From Billgrantia ethanolica (GTDB lineage: Bacteria; Pseudomonadota; Gammaproteobacteria; Pseudomonadales; Halomonadaceae): 64,000 nucleotides of DNA. The stretch lies in the NCBI RefSeq assembly GCF_021404305.1, contig NZ_JABFTX010000004.1, forward strand, positions 1 to 64,000, in the 5' to 3' direction. The position numbers and the translations under genes were made by a program. Below are positions 39,582-49,442 of the stretch, piece after piece; the stretch's first letter is position 1, and every line of letters starts with the position of its first letter. The notes below the pieces were generated by a model. That model ran no database searches, was not told where the DNA came from, and saw only the letters and a program-made list of their open reading frames with translations.

Positions 39582-41573
39582 ATGCCATCCCGTTTCGAAC
39601 TGGCCAACGCCATTCGCGCCCTGTCCATGGATGCCGTCCAGAAGGCGAAATCCGGTCACCCCGGCGCCCCCATGGGCATGGCCGACATCGCTGAAGTGCT
39701 GTGGAACGACTACCTCAAGCACAACCCCGACGACCCGAAATGGCCCGACCGCGACCGCTTCGTGCTCTCCAACGGTCACGGCTCGATGCTGCTCTACTCG
39801 CTGCTGCACCTGACCGGCTACGATCTGGAGCTCGAGCAGTTGCGCAACTTCCGCCAGCTGCACTCCAAGACCGCAGGCCACCCCGAGTTCGGCTACGCCC
39901 CGGGCGTGGAGACCACCACCGGCCCACTGGGGCAAGGCCTGGCCAATGCCGTGGGTATGGCCATCGCCGAGAAGACCCTGGCGGCACAGTTCAACCGCCC
40001 CGGCCACACCATCGTCGACCACCAGACCTACTGCTTTGCCGGTGACGGCTGCATGATGGAAGGTATCTCCCACGAGGTGTGCTCGCTGGCCGGCACCCTG
40101 GGCCTGGGCAAGCTCACGGTGTTCTACGACGACAACGGCATTTCCATCGACGGCGAAGTCGAGGGCTGGTTCACCGACGACACCGCCAAGCGCTTCGAAG
40201 CCTACGGCTGGCACGTGGTGCCCAACGTCGACGGTCACAATCCCGAAGAGATCAAGGCCGCCATCGAGCTGGCGCGCAGCCATGAGGAGAAGCCGAGCCT
40301 GATCATCTGCAAGACGGTAATCGGCTTCGGCGCGCCCAACAAGCAGGGCAAGGAGGAGTGCCATGGCGCACCGCTAGGCGACGAGGAAGTGGCCGCCGCG
40401 CGCAAGCAGCTCGACTGGCCCCACGCGCCGTTCCACATTCCCGAGCCCGTCTATCAAGGCTGGGACGCCCGCGAGCGTGGCAAGTCTCAGCAGGACGATT
40501 GGCAGGCCCGCTTTGCCCGCTACCGTGACGAGCACCCCGAACTGGCCAAGGAGTTCAGCCGCCGCAACCAGTGCAAGCTGCCGGCGGAGATCACCAGCGA
40601 AGCCTTCATCGAGAAGATGCAGCAGAAGGGCGAGACCATCGCCACGCGCAAGGCCTCGCTGCTGTGCCTCAACGAGCTTGGGCCGCAGCTGCCCGAGCTG
40701 CTCGGCGGCAGCGCCGACCTGGCGCCCTCCAACCTGACCTTCTGGAGCGGCGCCAAGCCGATCTCCCGCGAGAACCCGGGCGGCAACTACCTGCATTACG
40801 GTGTGCGCGAGTTCGGCATGGGCGCGATCATGAACGGTATCGTGCTGCACGGCGGCTTCATCCCCTACGGCGCTACCTTCCTGATCTTCATGGAGTACAT
40901 GCGCAACTCGGTGCGTATGGCGGCACTGATGGGCAAGCGCGCCATCTACGTGTTCACTCACGACTCCATCGGCCTGGGCGAGGATGGCCCCACCCACCAG
41001 CCGATCGAGCAGCTGACCAGCCTGCGCAGCACCCCGAACCTGTGCACCTGGCGCCCCTGCGACGCGGTGGAGACCGCTGCCGCCTGGGACGCCGCGATCA
41101 AGCGCAACTCCGGCCCCACCGCGCTGGTGCTGTCGCGCCAGAACCTGCCCCACCAGGAGCGCAGCAAGCAACAGCTGGCCGAGATCCAGCGCGGCGCTTA
41201 CGTGCTGAAAGAGTGCCAGGGAACTCCCGAGCTGATCCTGATCGCCACAGGCTCCGAAGTGGCGCTGGCCATGGCGGCGGCCGCCGAGCTGGAGGGCCAG
41301 GGCCGCGCGGTGCGTGTGGTCTCCATGCCCTCGGCCTACCGCTTTGACGGCCAGGACGCCGAGTACCGCGAGAAGGTGCTGCCGCGTGCGGTGACCAAGC
41401 GCATCGCCATCGAGGCCGGCCACGCCGACTACTGGTACAAGTACGTGGGCCTCGACGGCCGCGTGATCGGCATGACCACCTACGGCGAGTCCGCCCCGGC
41501 GGATGATCTGTTCAAGCACTTCGGCTTCACCAAGGAGAACGTGGTGAAGCAGGCCAAGGAGCTGCTGGGCTGA
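39582..41573 (+). CDS. tktA: Transketolase
   Basis: Moves two-carbon units between sugar phosphates in the pentose phosphate pathway with thiamine diphosphate. The 663-residue length equals E. coli TktA. Visible are the N-terminal [13 protein letters not shown] (about 25-37), the thiamine motif [12 protein letters not shown] to DDNGISIDG (about 155-190), and the pyrimidine-domain region [16 protein letters not shown] (about 462-477). The ATG at 39582 follows GAGG by about ten bases. It ends at a strong terminator. Upstream of the epd-pgk-fba cluster, as in many gammaproteobacteria, but here other genes intervene. Confidence 0.96.
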   Translation: MPSRFELANAIRALSMDAVQKAKSGHPGAPMGMADIAEVLWNDYLKHNPDDPKWPDRDRFVLSNGHGSMLLYSLLHLTGYDLELEQLRNFRQLHSKTAGHPEFGYAPGVETTTGPLGQGLANAVGMAIAEKTLAAQFNRPGHTIVDHQTYCFAGDGCMMEGISHEVCSLAGTLGLGKLTVFYDDNGISIDGEVEGWFTDDTAKRFEAYGWHVVPNVDGHNPEEIKAAIELARSHEEKPSLIICKTVIGFGAPNKQGKEECHGAPLGDEEVAAARKQLDWPHAPFHIPEPVYQGWDARERGKSQQDDWQARFARYRDEHPELAKEFSRRNQCKLPAEITSEAFIEKMQQKGETIATRKASLLCLNELGPQLPELLGGSADLAPSNLTFWSGAKPISRENPGGNYLHYGVREFGMGAIMNGIVLHGGFIPYGATFLIFMEYMRNSVRMAALMGKRAIYVFTHDSIGLGEDGPTHQPIEQLTSLRSTPNLCTWRPCDAVETAAAWDAAIKRNSGPTALVLSRQNLPHQERSKQQLAEIQRGAYVLKECQGTPELILIATGSEVALAMAAAAELEGQGRAVRVVSMPSAYRFDGQDAEYREKVLPRAVTKRIAIEAGHADYWYKYVGLDGRVIGMTTYGESAPADDLFKHFGFTKENVVKQAKELLG

Positions 41574-41608
41574 GGGACTTGCCCTAGCGGTAGGCCAGCA
41601 GCATGAAG

Positions 41609-41639
41609 AAAGGGCACGACCTGGCGGTCGTGCCCTTTT
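41609..41639 (+). terminator. Rho-independent terminator of tktA
   Basis: AAAGGGCACGACC, loop TGGC, then the exact complement ending in TTTT (41609-41639). It is followed by a short T/A stretch and also faces the convergent class I aldolase gene, so it may act in both directions. Confidence 0.85.
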
Positions 41640-41692
41640 ACGTTGCCCGTTTGCCTGAGAGTGCTTGTCTGAGGGTGCTTGTCAGAAAGTAC

Positions 41693-42745
41693 TCAGGCCA
41701 CCGTCACGCTCTGGTCGAGATAGACGTCCTGAATGGCGTGCAGCAGCTCGACCCCCTCGCTCATGGGTTTCTGGAACGCCTTGCGTCCGGAGATCAGCCC
41801 CATGCCGCCAGCGCGCTTGTTGATTACCGCGGTGCGCACCGCCTCGCCCAGATCGGAGTGGCCCTTGGAGCCACCGCCGGAGTTGATCAGCCCGGCGCGG
41901 CCCATGTAACAGCAGGCCACCTGGTAGCGGGCCAGATCGATGGGGTGCTCCGAAGTCAGCTCGCTGTAGACCTTGGCGTGAGTGTGGCCAAAGCCGATGT
42001 CCTGATAGCCGCCGTTGGTCTCGGGCAGCTTCTGCTTGACGATGTCGGCCTTGAGGGTCGCCGCCAGGTGATTGGCCTGACCAGTGAGGTCGGCCGCCAC
42101 GTGGTAGTCCTTACCCTCATGCTTGAAGCCCGGGTTGCGCAGGTAGGCCCAAAGCACCGTGGCCATGCCCAGTTGGTGAGCACGCTCGAAGGCCTCACTG
42201 ATTTCCATGATCTGGCGACGGCTCTCGGGGGAGCCGAAATAGATGGTCGCCCCTACCGCCACGCAGCCCATGTCGTGGGCCTGCTCCACCTCGGCGAACA
42301 GGGTCTGGTCGTACATCGCCGGATAGCTCAGCGTCTCGTTGTGGTTGAGCTTGAGCATCATCGGAATACGATGAGCGTAGCGCCGTGCCACTGACGAGAG
42401 CACGCCCAGGGTCGAGGCTACGCCGTTGCAGCCGCCTTCGATGGCCAGCTCGACGATGTTTGCCGGGTCGAAGTAGCGCGGATTGGGGGCGAACGAAGCG
42501 CCGGCGGAGTGTTCGATGCCCTGATCCACCGGCAGCAGGCTGAGGTAGCCGGTGCCGGCCAGGCGCCCATGGTCGAACATCGCTTGCAGGCTGCGCATCA
42601 CCGCCGGGCTGCGGTCGCTGTCGGCGACTACGCGGCTGACGAAATCCGGCCCCGGCAAGTGCAGCTGTTCGCGGGGAAAGCCACGGCAACGGTGATCCAG
42701 CAGGAATTCGGCATCGTCACCCAGCAGTTGGGGTATATCGGTCAT
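41693..42745 (-). CDS. fbaB: Class I fructose-bisphosphate aldolase (DhnA/FbaB type)
   Basis: Schiff-base aldolase that splits or forms fructose 1,6-bisphosphate. The 350 residues match the length of E. coli FbaB. The family features [16 protein letters not shown] (about 69-84), [12 protein letters not shown] (about 132-143) and a C-terminal GGGSKG phosphate-binding loop (about 292-297) are visible. Class II aldolase is also encoded 4 kb away. FbaB-type enzymes are often used under gluconeogenic growth, which would fit a lactate- and C4-acid-feeding organism. Confidence 0.92.
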   Translation of the reverse strand: MTDIPQLLGDDAEFLLDHRCRGFPREQLHLPGPDFVSRVVADSDRSPAVMRSLQAMFDHGRLAGTGYLSLLPVDQGIEHSAGASFAPNPRYFDPANIVELAIEGGCNGVASTLGVLSSVARRYAHRIPMMLKLNHNETLSYPAMYDQTLFAEVEQAHDMGCVAVGATIYFGSPESRRQIMEISEAFERAHQLGMATVLWAYLRNPGFKHEGKDYHVAADLTGQANHLAATLKADIVKQKLPETNGGYQDIGFGHTHAKVYSELTSEHPIDLARYQVACCYMGRAGLINSGGGSKGHSDLGEAVRTAVINKRAGGMGLISGRKAFQKPMSEGVELLHAIQDVYLDQSVTVA

Positions 42746-42825
42746 GTCTTCCTCTCCATGGTGTCGTGAATCGCTATTCCCAGCGTAGTGAAAACCGTAC
42801 CGAGCGTTGCCTCTGCTTGCAAACC

Positions 42826-42856
42826 GAAGCGCCCTTTCACAAGGAAAGGGCGCTTC
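42826..42856 (-). terminator. Terminator hairpin after the Hsp20 pair
   Basis: GAAGCGCCCTTTC (42826-42838) and its exact complement (42844-42856) with a five-base loop, directly past the stop codon of the distal Hsp20 gene on the minus strand. The T-content after it is modest. Confidence 0.7.
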
Positions 42857-42859
42857 GCA

Positions 42860-43249
42860 TCAGGCGGCCTTTATCTCTATGCGCCGACTCCTGTGCCTCT
42901 CCTTCCTCGGCAGCCGCAGATGGAGCACGCCGTTTTCCAGGCGCGCCTCGATGGCGGCGGTATCGATCTCGTGGCTGAGGGTGAAGCGCCGCTCATAGCG
43001 CTGCGCCTGGGCTTCGGCATATGTGGCCGACAGGCCCTCTGGCATGTCGATGCGAATCTCGCCTTCGATGCTGAGCAGATTGCCATCGACCTCCACGTTC
43101 AGACCCTCGCGAGTGACCCCGGGCATGTCAGCAACCACGAACAGCGCATTGTTCTCCTCATAGATATCCACGGGTGGCCGCATCATCCGGCTGCGCCGCT
43201 CGCGTGCCGGTACATTGGCCTGCGCCTCATGACGAGTGACTTCGTTCAT
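42860..43249 (-). CDS. Small heat-shock protein, Hsp20/alpha-crystallin family (distal copy)
   Basis: An ATP-independent holdase chaperone of 129 residues. The alpha-crystallin domain (about 25-120) starts PPVDIYEENNALFVVADMPG and ends with the usual ENGVLHLRLPRKE. The C-terminal tail is short. Three in-frame ATGs cluster at the start; the one at 43249 has GGAGG eight bases upstream. It lies 51 bases after the proximal Hsp20 gene and shares its sigma-32 type promoter. Confidence 0.87.
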   Translation of the reverse strand: MNEVTRHEAQANVPARERRSRMMRPPVDIYEENNALFVVADMPGVTREGLNVEVDGNLLSIEGEIRIDMPEGLSATYAEAQAQRYERRFTLSHEIDTAAIEARLENGVLHLRLPRKERHRSRRIEIKAA

Positions 43250-43300
43250 GTTCATCACCTCCAACGCACTGACTTGACTCAATCGTGACACCGAAGCAAC

Positions 43301-43759
43301 TCATACCGCCTGGACATCGATGCGACGCGGTTTGAGTTCCTCACGCTTGGGCAGATGGATCTCGAACACGCCGTCGTGGCAGCGCGCCTCGGCACGTTCC
43401 ACGTCGATGCCGTCGGGCAGACTGATGGAGCGCACGAACTCGCCATCGAAGCGCTCACGACGGAAGCACGGGCGCTTGCGATCGCCCTCTTTCTCCCCCG
43501 GCAGGGCATCGCGCCGCCCGCGCAAGGTCAGCACGTTGTCTTGCACGCTGATGTCGAGGTCGTCCCGGGCCAGGCCGGCGGCGAGCACGTACACGCGAAC
43601 GGCATCGTCGGTACGTCCGACGTTGATCATTGGGAAGCTGCCGCGGGGCACCGAGCGGATGTCCGCGGCGCCTTCCTGGAAGATCTCGTCGAGCCACGGC
43701 CGAAACCAGTCGAGGCCCGAACCGGTGCCGTTATCGAAACGCTTGAGATCTCCGAACAT
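43301..43759 (-). CDS. Small heat-shock protein, Hsp20/alpha-crystallin family (proximal copy)
   Basis: A 152-residue holdase chaperone. The crystallin domain runs about 42-145, with FPMINVGRTDDAVRVYVLAAGL near the start, PDGIDVERAEARCHDGVFEIHLPK at the end and a longer N-terminal arm than its neighbour. The start is the ATG at 43759 with GGAGG upstream; an earlier GTG would overlap that site. The two Hsp20 proteins are diverged, so they may form mixed oligomers or have different clients. Confidence 0.87.
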   Translation of the reverse strand: MFGDLKRFDNGTGSGLDWFRPWLDEIFQEGAADIRSVPRGSFPMINVGRTDDAVRVYVLAAGLARDDLDISVQDNVLTLRGRRDALPGEKEGDRKRPCFRRERFDGEFVRSISLPDGIDVERAEARCHDGVFEIHLPKREELKPRRIDVQAV

Positions 43760-43850
43760 ATCGAACACCTCCTACGCTTGGCAGATCGTTGACAGGCAAG
43801 GTCATCTGAGTACGGCAATGAGGCCGAAACCTGCTGTGCCGTATCGTTTC

Positions 43851-43877
43851 AATAGGGTCTCAGCGTCCTTTTTCAAG
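43851..43877 (-). promoter_or_regulatory. Sigma-32 (heat-shock) promoter candidate for the Hsp20 pair
   Basis: On the minus strand, CTTGAAA (43877-43871), 13 bases, then CCCTATT (43857-43851). This is a good match to the RpoH pattern CTTGAA with CCCCATNT. It lies about 90 bases upstream of the proximal Hsp20 start. Confidence 0.75.
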
Positions 43878-44001
43878 AGCTGCGACAGGCCTGCTTTGGT
43901 CAAGCGGAGCCAGTGACAGGAGAGCGGATCACAAGGGGAAAAAAATGCCCAGATGCGCTAGAATCGCCGCTTTCCGTCGGCAAGAGCGAGTCTCCCGCCC
44001 C

Positions 44002-45042
44002 ATGGCCCAGCGTATCGCCATCAATGGTTACGGTCGTATCGGCCAGTGCGTGCTGCGCGCGCTGCTGGAACGGCAGTTGAGCCGCGCCGGTGCCCAGGCG
44101 CTGGAGGTGGTGGCAATCAACGAGCTCTCCGACCTGGACACCATCGCCTACCTGACCCGCTACGACACCACCCACGGTCGCTTCCCGGGGCAGGTGACGA
44201 CAGACGGGGATCGCATGATCGTCGACGGCTCGCCAATCGCGATTCTCACCGAGCCGGAGCCTCAGCGTATGCCTTGGGCAGAGCTCGGTATCGATCTGGT
44301 GCTGGAGTGCTCCGGCAGCTTCAAGGATCGCGCCACCGCCGAGGCGCATCTTGCCGCCGGGGCCGGGCGGCTGCTATTCTCCCAGCCCGCCGAGAGCGAC
44401 GTCGACGCCACCATCGTCTGCGGCATCAATGACGATGAGCTTACCGCCGAGCACCGCATCGTCTCGGCCGCCTCGTGCACCACCAACTGCCTGGTGCCGG
44501 TACTCACGGTGCTCGACCGGGCGCTGGGCATCGAGCACGGCGTGACCACCACCGTGCACTCGGCGATGAACGACCAGCCGGTGATCGACGCCTACCACCA
44601 GACCGACCTGCGCCTGACGCGCTCGGCGATGCACTCCATCGTGCCCGTCGACACCAGTCTGGCCCGCGGCATCAACCGCCTGATGCCGCACCTGGCCGGG
44701 CGTTTCGAATGCCTGCACATGCGCGTACCGACGATCAACGTCTCGGCCATGGACCTATCGCTCTGCGTACGCCGCGACACCACTGCCGCCGAGGTCAACG
44801 CCCTGCTGCGCGAGGCCAGCGACGGCCCCCTGGCCGGCCTGCTCGGCTACACCGAGGAGCCCATGGCCTCGATCGACTTCAACCACGACCCCCGCTCGGG
44901 TATCGTTGACGCCACTCAAACCCGGGTGGCGGGCAAACGCCTGATCAAGCTGCTGTGCTGGTTCGACAACGAGTGGGGCTTCGCCAACCGCATGCTCGAC
45001 GTCGCCCAGCGCCTGGCGGCGCTACCTGCGGCGAGCCGCTGA
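44002..45042 (+). CDS. epd: Erythrose-4-phosphate dehydrogenase (GAPDH family)
   Basis: Oxidises erythrose 4-phosphate for pyridoxal phosphate synthesis. The 346-residue protein has the NAD fold (INGYGRIG), catalytic Cys159 (SAASCTTNC) and the Epd-type stretches VVAINELSDL, HSAMNDQPVIDAYH and YDTTHGRF, which are closer to Epd than to GapA. The start at 44002 places INGYGRIG at residue 7. An upstream extension has no family match. It heads epd-pgk-fba, the same order as in E. coli. It might also work as a GAPDH in vivo. Confidence 0.9.
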   Translation: MAQRIAINGYGRIGQCVLRALLERQLSRAGAQALEVVAINELSDLDTIAYLTRYDTTHGRFPGQVTTDGDRMIVDGSPIAILTEPEPQRMPWAELGIDLVLECSGSFKDRATAEAHLAAGAGRLLFSQPAESDVDATIVCGINDDELTAEHRIVSAASCTTNCLVPVLTVLDRALGIEHGVTTTVHSAMNDQPVIDAYHQTDLRLTRSAMHSIVPVDTSLARGINRLMPHLAGRFECLHMRVPTINVSAMDLSLCVRRDTTAAEVNALLREASDGPLAGLLGYTEEPMASIDFNHDPRSGIVDATQTRVAGKRLIKLLCWFDNEWGFANRMLDVAQRLAALPAASR

Positions 45043-45084
45043 CCCGGCTTCGGTTTCCCTCAATCAAGGAAAGGAAGACGCCCG

Positions 45085-46248
45085 ATGAACGTGCTCAAGA
45101 TGACCGACCTGGCACTGCAAGGTAAGCGAGTACTGATCCGCGAGGACCTGAACGTACCCGTCAAGCACGGCAAGGTCACCAGCGACGCCCGCCTGCGGGC
45201 CAGCCTGCCGACCATTCAGGCAGCTGCGGAAGCCGGTGCCAAGGTCATGCTGATGAGTCACCTGGGGCGCCCCACCGAAGGCGAGCCGGCCGAGGAATTC
45301 TCGCTGGCGCCGGTGGCCGCGCGCCTCGGCGAACTGCTCGGTCGCCCGGTGCGGCTGGTCAAGGACTACCTCGACACCGCCCAGGATCTGGCCGAAGGCG
45401 AAGTGGTGCTGCTCGAGAACGTGCGCTTCAACGTCGGCGAGAAGAAGGATGACGAAACCCTCGCCCAGCAGTATGCCGACCTGTGCGACATCTACGTAAT
45501 GGACGCCTTCGGCACCGCCCACCGCGCCCAGGCCTCCACTCATGGCGTGGCGCGCTTCGCCGCGCAGGCCTGCGCCGGCCCGCTGCTGGCCGCCGAGCTC
45601 GACGCCCTGGAGAAAGCGCTGGCCATGCCCAAGCGTCCCATGGTCGCCATCGTCGGCGGTTCCAAGGTCTCGACCAAGCTCGAAGTGCTCAACGCCCTTT
45701 CCGACAAGTGCGATCAGCTCATCGTCGGCGGCGGCATCGCCAATACCTTCATCGCCGCGGCCGGCCACAACGTCGGCAAGTCGCTGTATGAAGCCGACCT
45801 GGTCGAACAGGCCAAGGCACTGATGGCCAAGGTCGAGATCCCGCTGCCCACCGACGTGGTGGTGGCCACCGAGTTCTCCGAATCGGCCGAAGCCGTGGTC
45901 AAGCCCGTCGACCAGGTAAATGATAACGAGATGATCCTCGACATCGGCCCCGACACCGCGGGCCGACTGGCCGGTCTGCTCAAGGACGCCGGCACCATCC
46001 TGTGGAACGGCCCGGTGGGGGTGTTCGAGATCGACCAGTTCGGCCACGGCACCGAGGCACTGTCGCGCGCCATCGCCGAGAGCAACGGCTTCTCCATCGC
46101 CGGCGGCGGCGACACCCTGGCCGCCATCGACAAGTACGACATCGCGCAGCAGGTCTCCTACATCTCCACCGGCGGCGGCGCCTTCCTCGAGTACGTCGAG
46201 GGTAAGGTGCTACCGGCGGTGAAGGCGCTGGAAGACGCTGCACACTGA
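45085..46248 (+). CDS. pgk: Phosphoglycerate kinase
   Basis: Transfers phosphate between 1,3-bisphosphoglycerate and ADP in glycolysis and gluconeogenesis. The 387 residues equal the usual bacterial length. Visible are [11 protein letters not shown] (about 14-24), MSHLGRP (about 57-63), [14 protein letters not shown] (about 188-201), and the C-terminal [14 protein letters not shown]. It follows epd by 42 bases and precedes fba by 76. Confidence 0.96.
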   Translation: MNVLKMTDLALQGKRVLIREDLNVPVKHGKVTSDARLRASLPTIQAAAEAGAKVMLMSHLGRPTEGEPAEEFSLAPVAARLGELLGRPVRLVKDYLDTAQDLAEGEVVLLENVRFNVGEKKDDETLAQQYADLCDIYVMDAFGTAHRAQASTHGVARFAAQACAGPLLAAELDALEKALAMPKRPMVAIVGGSKVSTKLEVLNALSDKCDQLIVGGGIANTFIAAAGHNVGKSLYEADLVEQAKALMAKVEIPLPTDVVVATEFSESAEAVVKPVDQVNDNEMILDIGPDTAGRLAGLLKDAGTILWNGPVGVFEIDQFGHGTEALSRAIAESNGFSIAGGGDTLAAIDKYDIAQQVSYISTGGGAFLEYVEGKVLPAVKALEDAAH

Positions 46249-46324
46249 CCCGTCCCGCCGCCGCTCGGCCATGCCGGGCGGCAGCCCTAGTCCCCAGACA
46301 GATCGAAACAGAACAGGTGAGATC

Positions 46325-47389
46325 ATGGCACTGATCAGCATGCGCCAGATGCTGGACCACGCCGCCGAGCGCGGCTACGGCATTCCGGCATTCAACGTCA
46401 ACAACCTCGAGCAGATGCGCGCCATCATGGAAGCGGCCGACGCTACCGACTCCCCGGTAATCGTCCAGGCCTCCGCCGGTGCGCGCAAGTACGCTGGCGC
46501 GCCCTTCCTTCGCCATCTCATCCTGGCCGCGGTGGAAGAGTTCCCGCACATCCCGGTGGTGATGCACCAGGACCACGGCACCTCGCCTGCAGTGTGTCAG
46601 CGCTCGATCCAGCTCGGCTTCTCCTCGGTAATGATGGACGGCTCGCTGGGCGAAGACGGCAAGACCCCGATGGACTACGACTACAACGTCGACGTCACCC
46701 GTCGCACCGTCGAGATGGCCCACGCCTGCGGCGTTTCGGTGGAGGGCGAGCTGGGCTGTCTGGGCAGCCTGGAGACCGGTATGGCCGGTGAAGAGGACGG
46801 CATCGGCGCCGAGGGCGTGCTCTCCCACGACCAGCTGCTGACCGACCCGGAAGAAGCCGCCGCGTTCGTCAAGGCGACCCAGGTCGACGCCCTGGCCATC
46901 GCCATCGGCACCAGCCACGGCGCCTACAAGTTCACCAAGCCGCCTACCGGCGACACGCTGTCGATCCAGCGCATCAAGGAGATCCATGCTCGCATCCCCG
47001 ACACCCATCTGGTGATGCACGGCTCCTCCTCGGTGCCCCAGGAGTGGCTCGCCGTGATCAACGAGTTCGGCGGCGAGATCCCCGAAACCTACGGCGTGCC
47101 CGTCGAGGAGATCGTCGAGGGCATCAAGTACGGCGTGCGCAAGGTCAACATCGACACCGACCTGCGACTGGCCTCCACCGGCGCGGTGCGTCGCTTTCTG
47201 GCCAAGCACCCGGGCGAGTTCGACCCGCGCAAGTATCTGAAGGAAACCGTCACGGCCATGCGCGACATCTGCATCGCCCGCTACGAAGCCTTCGGCACCG
47301 CCGGCAATGCTAGCCGCATCAAGCCGATCAGCCTCGAAGCGATGTACGGGCGCTACGCCCGAGGCGAGCTGGATCCGAAGGTGAAGTGA
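46325..47389 (+). CDS. fba: Class II fructose-bisphosphate aldolase (354-residue subtype)
   Basis: Zinc aldolase. The 354-residue sequence has the N-terminus [30 protein letters not shown] pattern, zinc ligands in VMHQDHG (about residues 79-85) and GTSHGAYKF (about 198-206), the [12 protein letters not shown] loop, and NIDTDLRLA. This matches the subtype found in Pseudomonas and in CbbA of autotrophs. The ATG at 46325 follows CAGGTG-type leader sequence. Third gene of epd-pgk-fba. It coexists with the class I enzyme at 41.7 kb. Confidence 0.95.
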   Translation: MALISMRQMLDHAAERGYGIPAFNVNNLEQMRAIMEAADATDSPVIVQASAGARKYAGAPFLRHLILAAVEEFPHIPVVMHQDHGTSPAVCQRSIQLGFSSVMMDGSLGEDGKTPMDYDYNVDVTRRTVEMAHACGVSVEGELGCLGSLETGMAGEEDGIGAEGVLSHDQLLTDPEEAAAFVKATQVDALAIAIGTSHGAYKFTKPPTGDTLSIQRIKEIHARIPDTHLVMHGSSSVPQEWLAVINEFGGEIPETYGVPVEEIVEGIKYGVRKVNIDTDLRLASTGAVRRFLAKHPGEFDPRKYLKETVTAMRDICIARYEAFGTAGNASRIKPISLEAMYGRYARGELDPKVK

Positions 47390-47410
47390 TCCGAATCGCT
47401 CGGCAATGAC

Positions 47411-47436
47411 AGGCGGCCCCCGACGGGCCGCCTTTT
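47411..47436 (+). terminator. Rho-independent terminator of epd-pgk-fba
   Basis: AGGCGGCCC (47411-47419), loop, GGGCCGCCT (47425-47433), then TTTT. A compact GC stem with a T-run, 22 bases past the aldolase stop. Confidence 0.88.
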
Positions 47437-47555
47437 CGCTTGCTTGTCCCCCAGGACCCGGTGCAGATCCCGAAGCCCCGCGCAACCCAGGTTATTGCAG
47501 CGCAGCAATGGCCCGGTACATAGTCGTGAGAGTAACCCGCACAAGGATGCCTGGC

Positions 47556-47912
47556 ATGAAGACAATGACCCCCTATTCCCTGATTCCGCTCAATCCCGTG
47601 GCCATGATGGACGTATGGAAGCTCGGCATCATGACGCTGGAACTCTGGTCGACGTCACTCTCCACCATCACCATGCGGCATGGACTGTGGCAGACCCAGT
47701 CTCCCACCAGCGCCCGCATGCTCAAAGAGAATCAGCGCATGGTGACCGAAAAGCTCGAAGCCGGCCTGGAGACAGGCTTCGAGCTACAGAAAGCCATGCT
47801 GCAGCTGGCCTTTGGCCAGGGCAGTCCCTGGTGGCACACCGGCCGACGCGCCATGGCGCCTTACCACCGCCGCAGCAGCGCCAATTCGCGGCGCCTCTCG
47901 CGCCGCCGCTGA
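47556..47912 (+). CDS. Small phasin-like protein, function unknown
   Basis: A 118-residue protein with a helical core (about 10-85) that has a hydrophobic start (VAMMDVWKLGIMTLELWS) and a charged amphipathic helix (about 45-75, ending in KAMLQLAFGQG). A very basic tail (about 92-118, many Arg) follows. This resembles short phasins that coat polyhydroxyalkanoate granules, but the match is by general character only. The start at 47556 follows AAGG by nine bases; an alternative ATG is nine bases upstream. It stands alone after a terminator. Confidence 0.6.
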   Translation: MKTMTPYSLIPLNPVAMMDVWKLGIMTLELWSTSLSTITMRHGLWQTQSPTSARMLKENQRMVTEKLEAGLETGFELQKAMLQLAFGQGSPWWHTGRRAMAPYHRRSSANSRRLSRRR

Positions 47913-47951
47913 CCGGCGAGCATGACCGCCCATTACTTCGCCTGCTAAACT

Positions 47952-47975
47952 CTCCGGTCTTGTCCGAGACCGGAG
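47952..47975 (+). promoter_or_regulatory. Hairpin masking the ribosome site of the SLC13 carrier gene
   Basis: CTCCGGTCT (47952-47960), loop TGTCCG, AGACCGGAG (47967-47975) is a perfect 9-bp stem. The GGAG that should bind the ribosome, six bases before the ATG at 47981, is the end of the second arm and pairs with CTCC. A folded leader would hide the start site. Confidence 0.65.
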
Positions 47976-47980
47976 CCCGC

Positions 47981-49366
47981 ATGCCTGCCGCCGCCAAGTC
48001 CTTGCCTACCCCGCGCCAGTGGATATCACTCGTCGCCACGGTCGCGGTGACCCTGTTTCTGCTGTTGAGCCCCGAGCAGCCGTTGCTGGTGAGAGCCGGG
48101 GCGGTGATTGGGCTGTGCATCGGGCTGTGGGCGACGGGCTGGCTACCGCAGTGGCTGACGGCGCTGGTGTTCTTCACACTCTGTACCGTGGCCGGGGTGG
48201 CCTCGGCGGACATCGTCTTCGCCGGCTTCGGCTCGGCGGCGACCTGGCTGGTGTTTTCGGGACTGATCATCGGGGCGGCGATTCAGTACACGGGGCTCGG
48301 CAATACGCTGGCCCGGGGCGTTGGCCCCTGGTTGGAGGGTTCCTATCGGCGCGCACTGATCGGCGTGATTCTGCTGGGTCTGGCGATGGCCTTCTTCATG
48401 CCATCTGGCATGGGGCGCATCCTGCTGATGGTGCCGATACTTACCACCCTGGCCGACCATCTGGGCTACGAACCCGGTGACAGGGGCCGCACCGGGCTGA
48501 TTCTCGGCGGCATGATGGGCACCTTCCTGCCCACCTACGCCATCCTGCCCGCGAACGTGCCCAACAATGTGTTGATGGGGGCCGCCGAGGCGGTATTGGG
48601 CACACCGCCCAATTACAGCGAGTACCTGCTGCTGCACTTCCCGGTGCTGGGGCTGCTCAAGACGCTGCTGCTGATTGCGGTGATGCTGTGGCTCTACCCG
48701 GCACACGCGCCCAGGCACAGCGACTCGGTTGCCGAAAGACCTCGCCTCTCACGCCCTGAGTTCGGCCTGGCGGCGCTGCTCTCGGTAGCGGTACTGCTGT
48801 GGATGAGCGATGCCTGGCACGGCATCTCCCCGGCCTGGATCGGCATGCTGGTGGCGCTGGTCTGCCTGTATCCCGGTAGCCGCTTGATGGGCCCCAATCC
48901 CCTGCAGTCGATCAGCTTCGATTCGTTTCTCTACGTCGCCGGCATCGTCAGCCTCGGTGCGCTGGCCTTCCACAGCGGCCTGGGAGAACGAGTGGCTGGC
49001 AGCCTGCTCTCGGTGCTGCCGCTGCGCGAAGCCACCGATGCCGCCGCCTTCGGCATGCTCTCGGGGCTCGCCATGGTACTTGGCACGCTGGTCACGCTAC
49101 CGGGCATCCCCGCCATCCTGACCCCCATGGCGCCGGGGCTCGCCAACATCACCGGCTGGACACCGGAGGCCGTTTACATGACCCAGGTGGTGGGGTTCTC
49201 CACGGTGCTGCTGCCCTATCAGGCACCGCCCTTGATCGTCGGCATCCTGGCGGCACGCATCTCGCTGCGCGAGACCGCGAGGCTGTGCCTGATCACCGCC
49301 CTGCTCAGTGTGCTGTTGCTGTGGCCGCTGAACTATCTGTGGTGGGAGTGGCTCGGCTGGATTTGA
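47981..49366 (+). CDS. SLC13/DASS-like permease, divergent subtype
   Basis: A 461-residue membrane protein with about 12 helices and the overall layout of the SLC13 permease family (LLSPEQPLLVRAGAVIGLCIGLWATGWLP-type start). The sodium-site positions differ: the first half has FMPSGMGRILLMVPI where classic members have SNT, and the second has LVTLPGIPAILTPM. So it is a separate subtype of unknown anion. The start at 47981 follows a hairpin that contains its ribosome site. A terminator-like repeat follows it, on the other side of which lie the acidic protein genes. Confidence 0.75.
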   Translation: MPAAAKSLPTPRQWISLVATVAVTLFLLLSPEQPLLVRAGAVIGLCIGLWATGWLPQWLTALVFFTLCTVAGVASADIVFAGFGSAATWLVFSGLIIGAAIQYTGLGNTLARGVGPWLEGSYRRALIGVILLGLAMAFFMPSGMGRILLMVPILTTLADHLGYEPGDRGRTGLILGGMMGTFLPTYAILPANVPNNVLMGAAEAVLGTPPNYSEYLLLHFPVLGLLKTLLLIAVMLWLYPAHAPRHSDSVAERPRLSRPEFGLAALLSVAVLLWMSDAWHGISPAWIGMLVALVCLYPGSRLMGPNPLQSISFDSFLYVAGIVSLGALAFHSGLGERVAGSLLSVLPLREATDAAAFGMLSGLAMVLGTLVTLPGIPAILTPMAPGLANITGWTPEAVYMTQVVGFSTVLLPYQAPPLIVGILAARISLRETARLCLITALLSVLLLWPLNYLWWEWLGWI

Positions 49367-49388
49367 GCGTTTGGTACCGCAGAAACGA

Positions 49389-49416
49389 GTCGCCCCCGGC
49401 CAAGGCCAGGGGCGAC
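49389..49416 (-). terminator. Terminator hairpin after the first acidic-protein gene
   Basis: An imperfect inverted repeat: GTCGCCCC with a bulged C, GGCC, loop AA, GGCC with a bulged A, GGGGCGAC (49389-49416). It sits between the SLC13 carrier gene (plus) and the acidic gene (minus) and can serve both. The minus-strand tail contains TTT. Confidence 0.65.
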
Positions 49417-49442
49417 AAGAGGGGAACTACCCGTTCAGGCGA

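Noticed and set aside
43945..44001. Upstream extension of the epd reading frame
   Set aside because: The extra residues have no family match; the start at 44002 places the NAD motif correctly.
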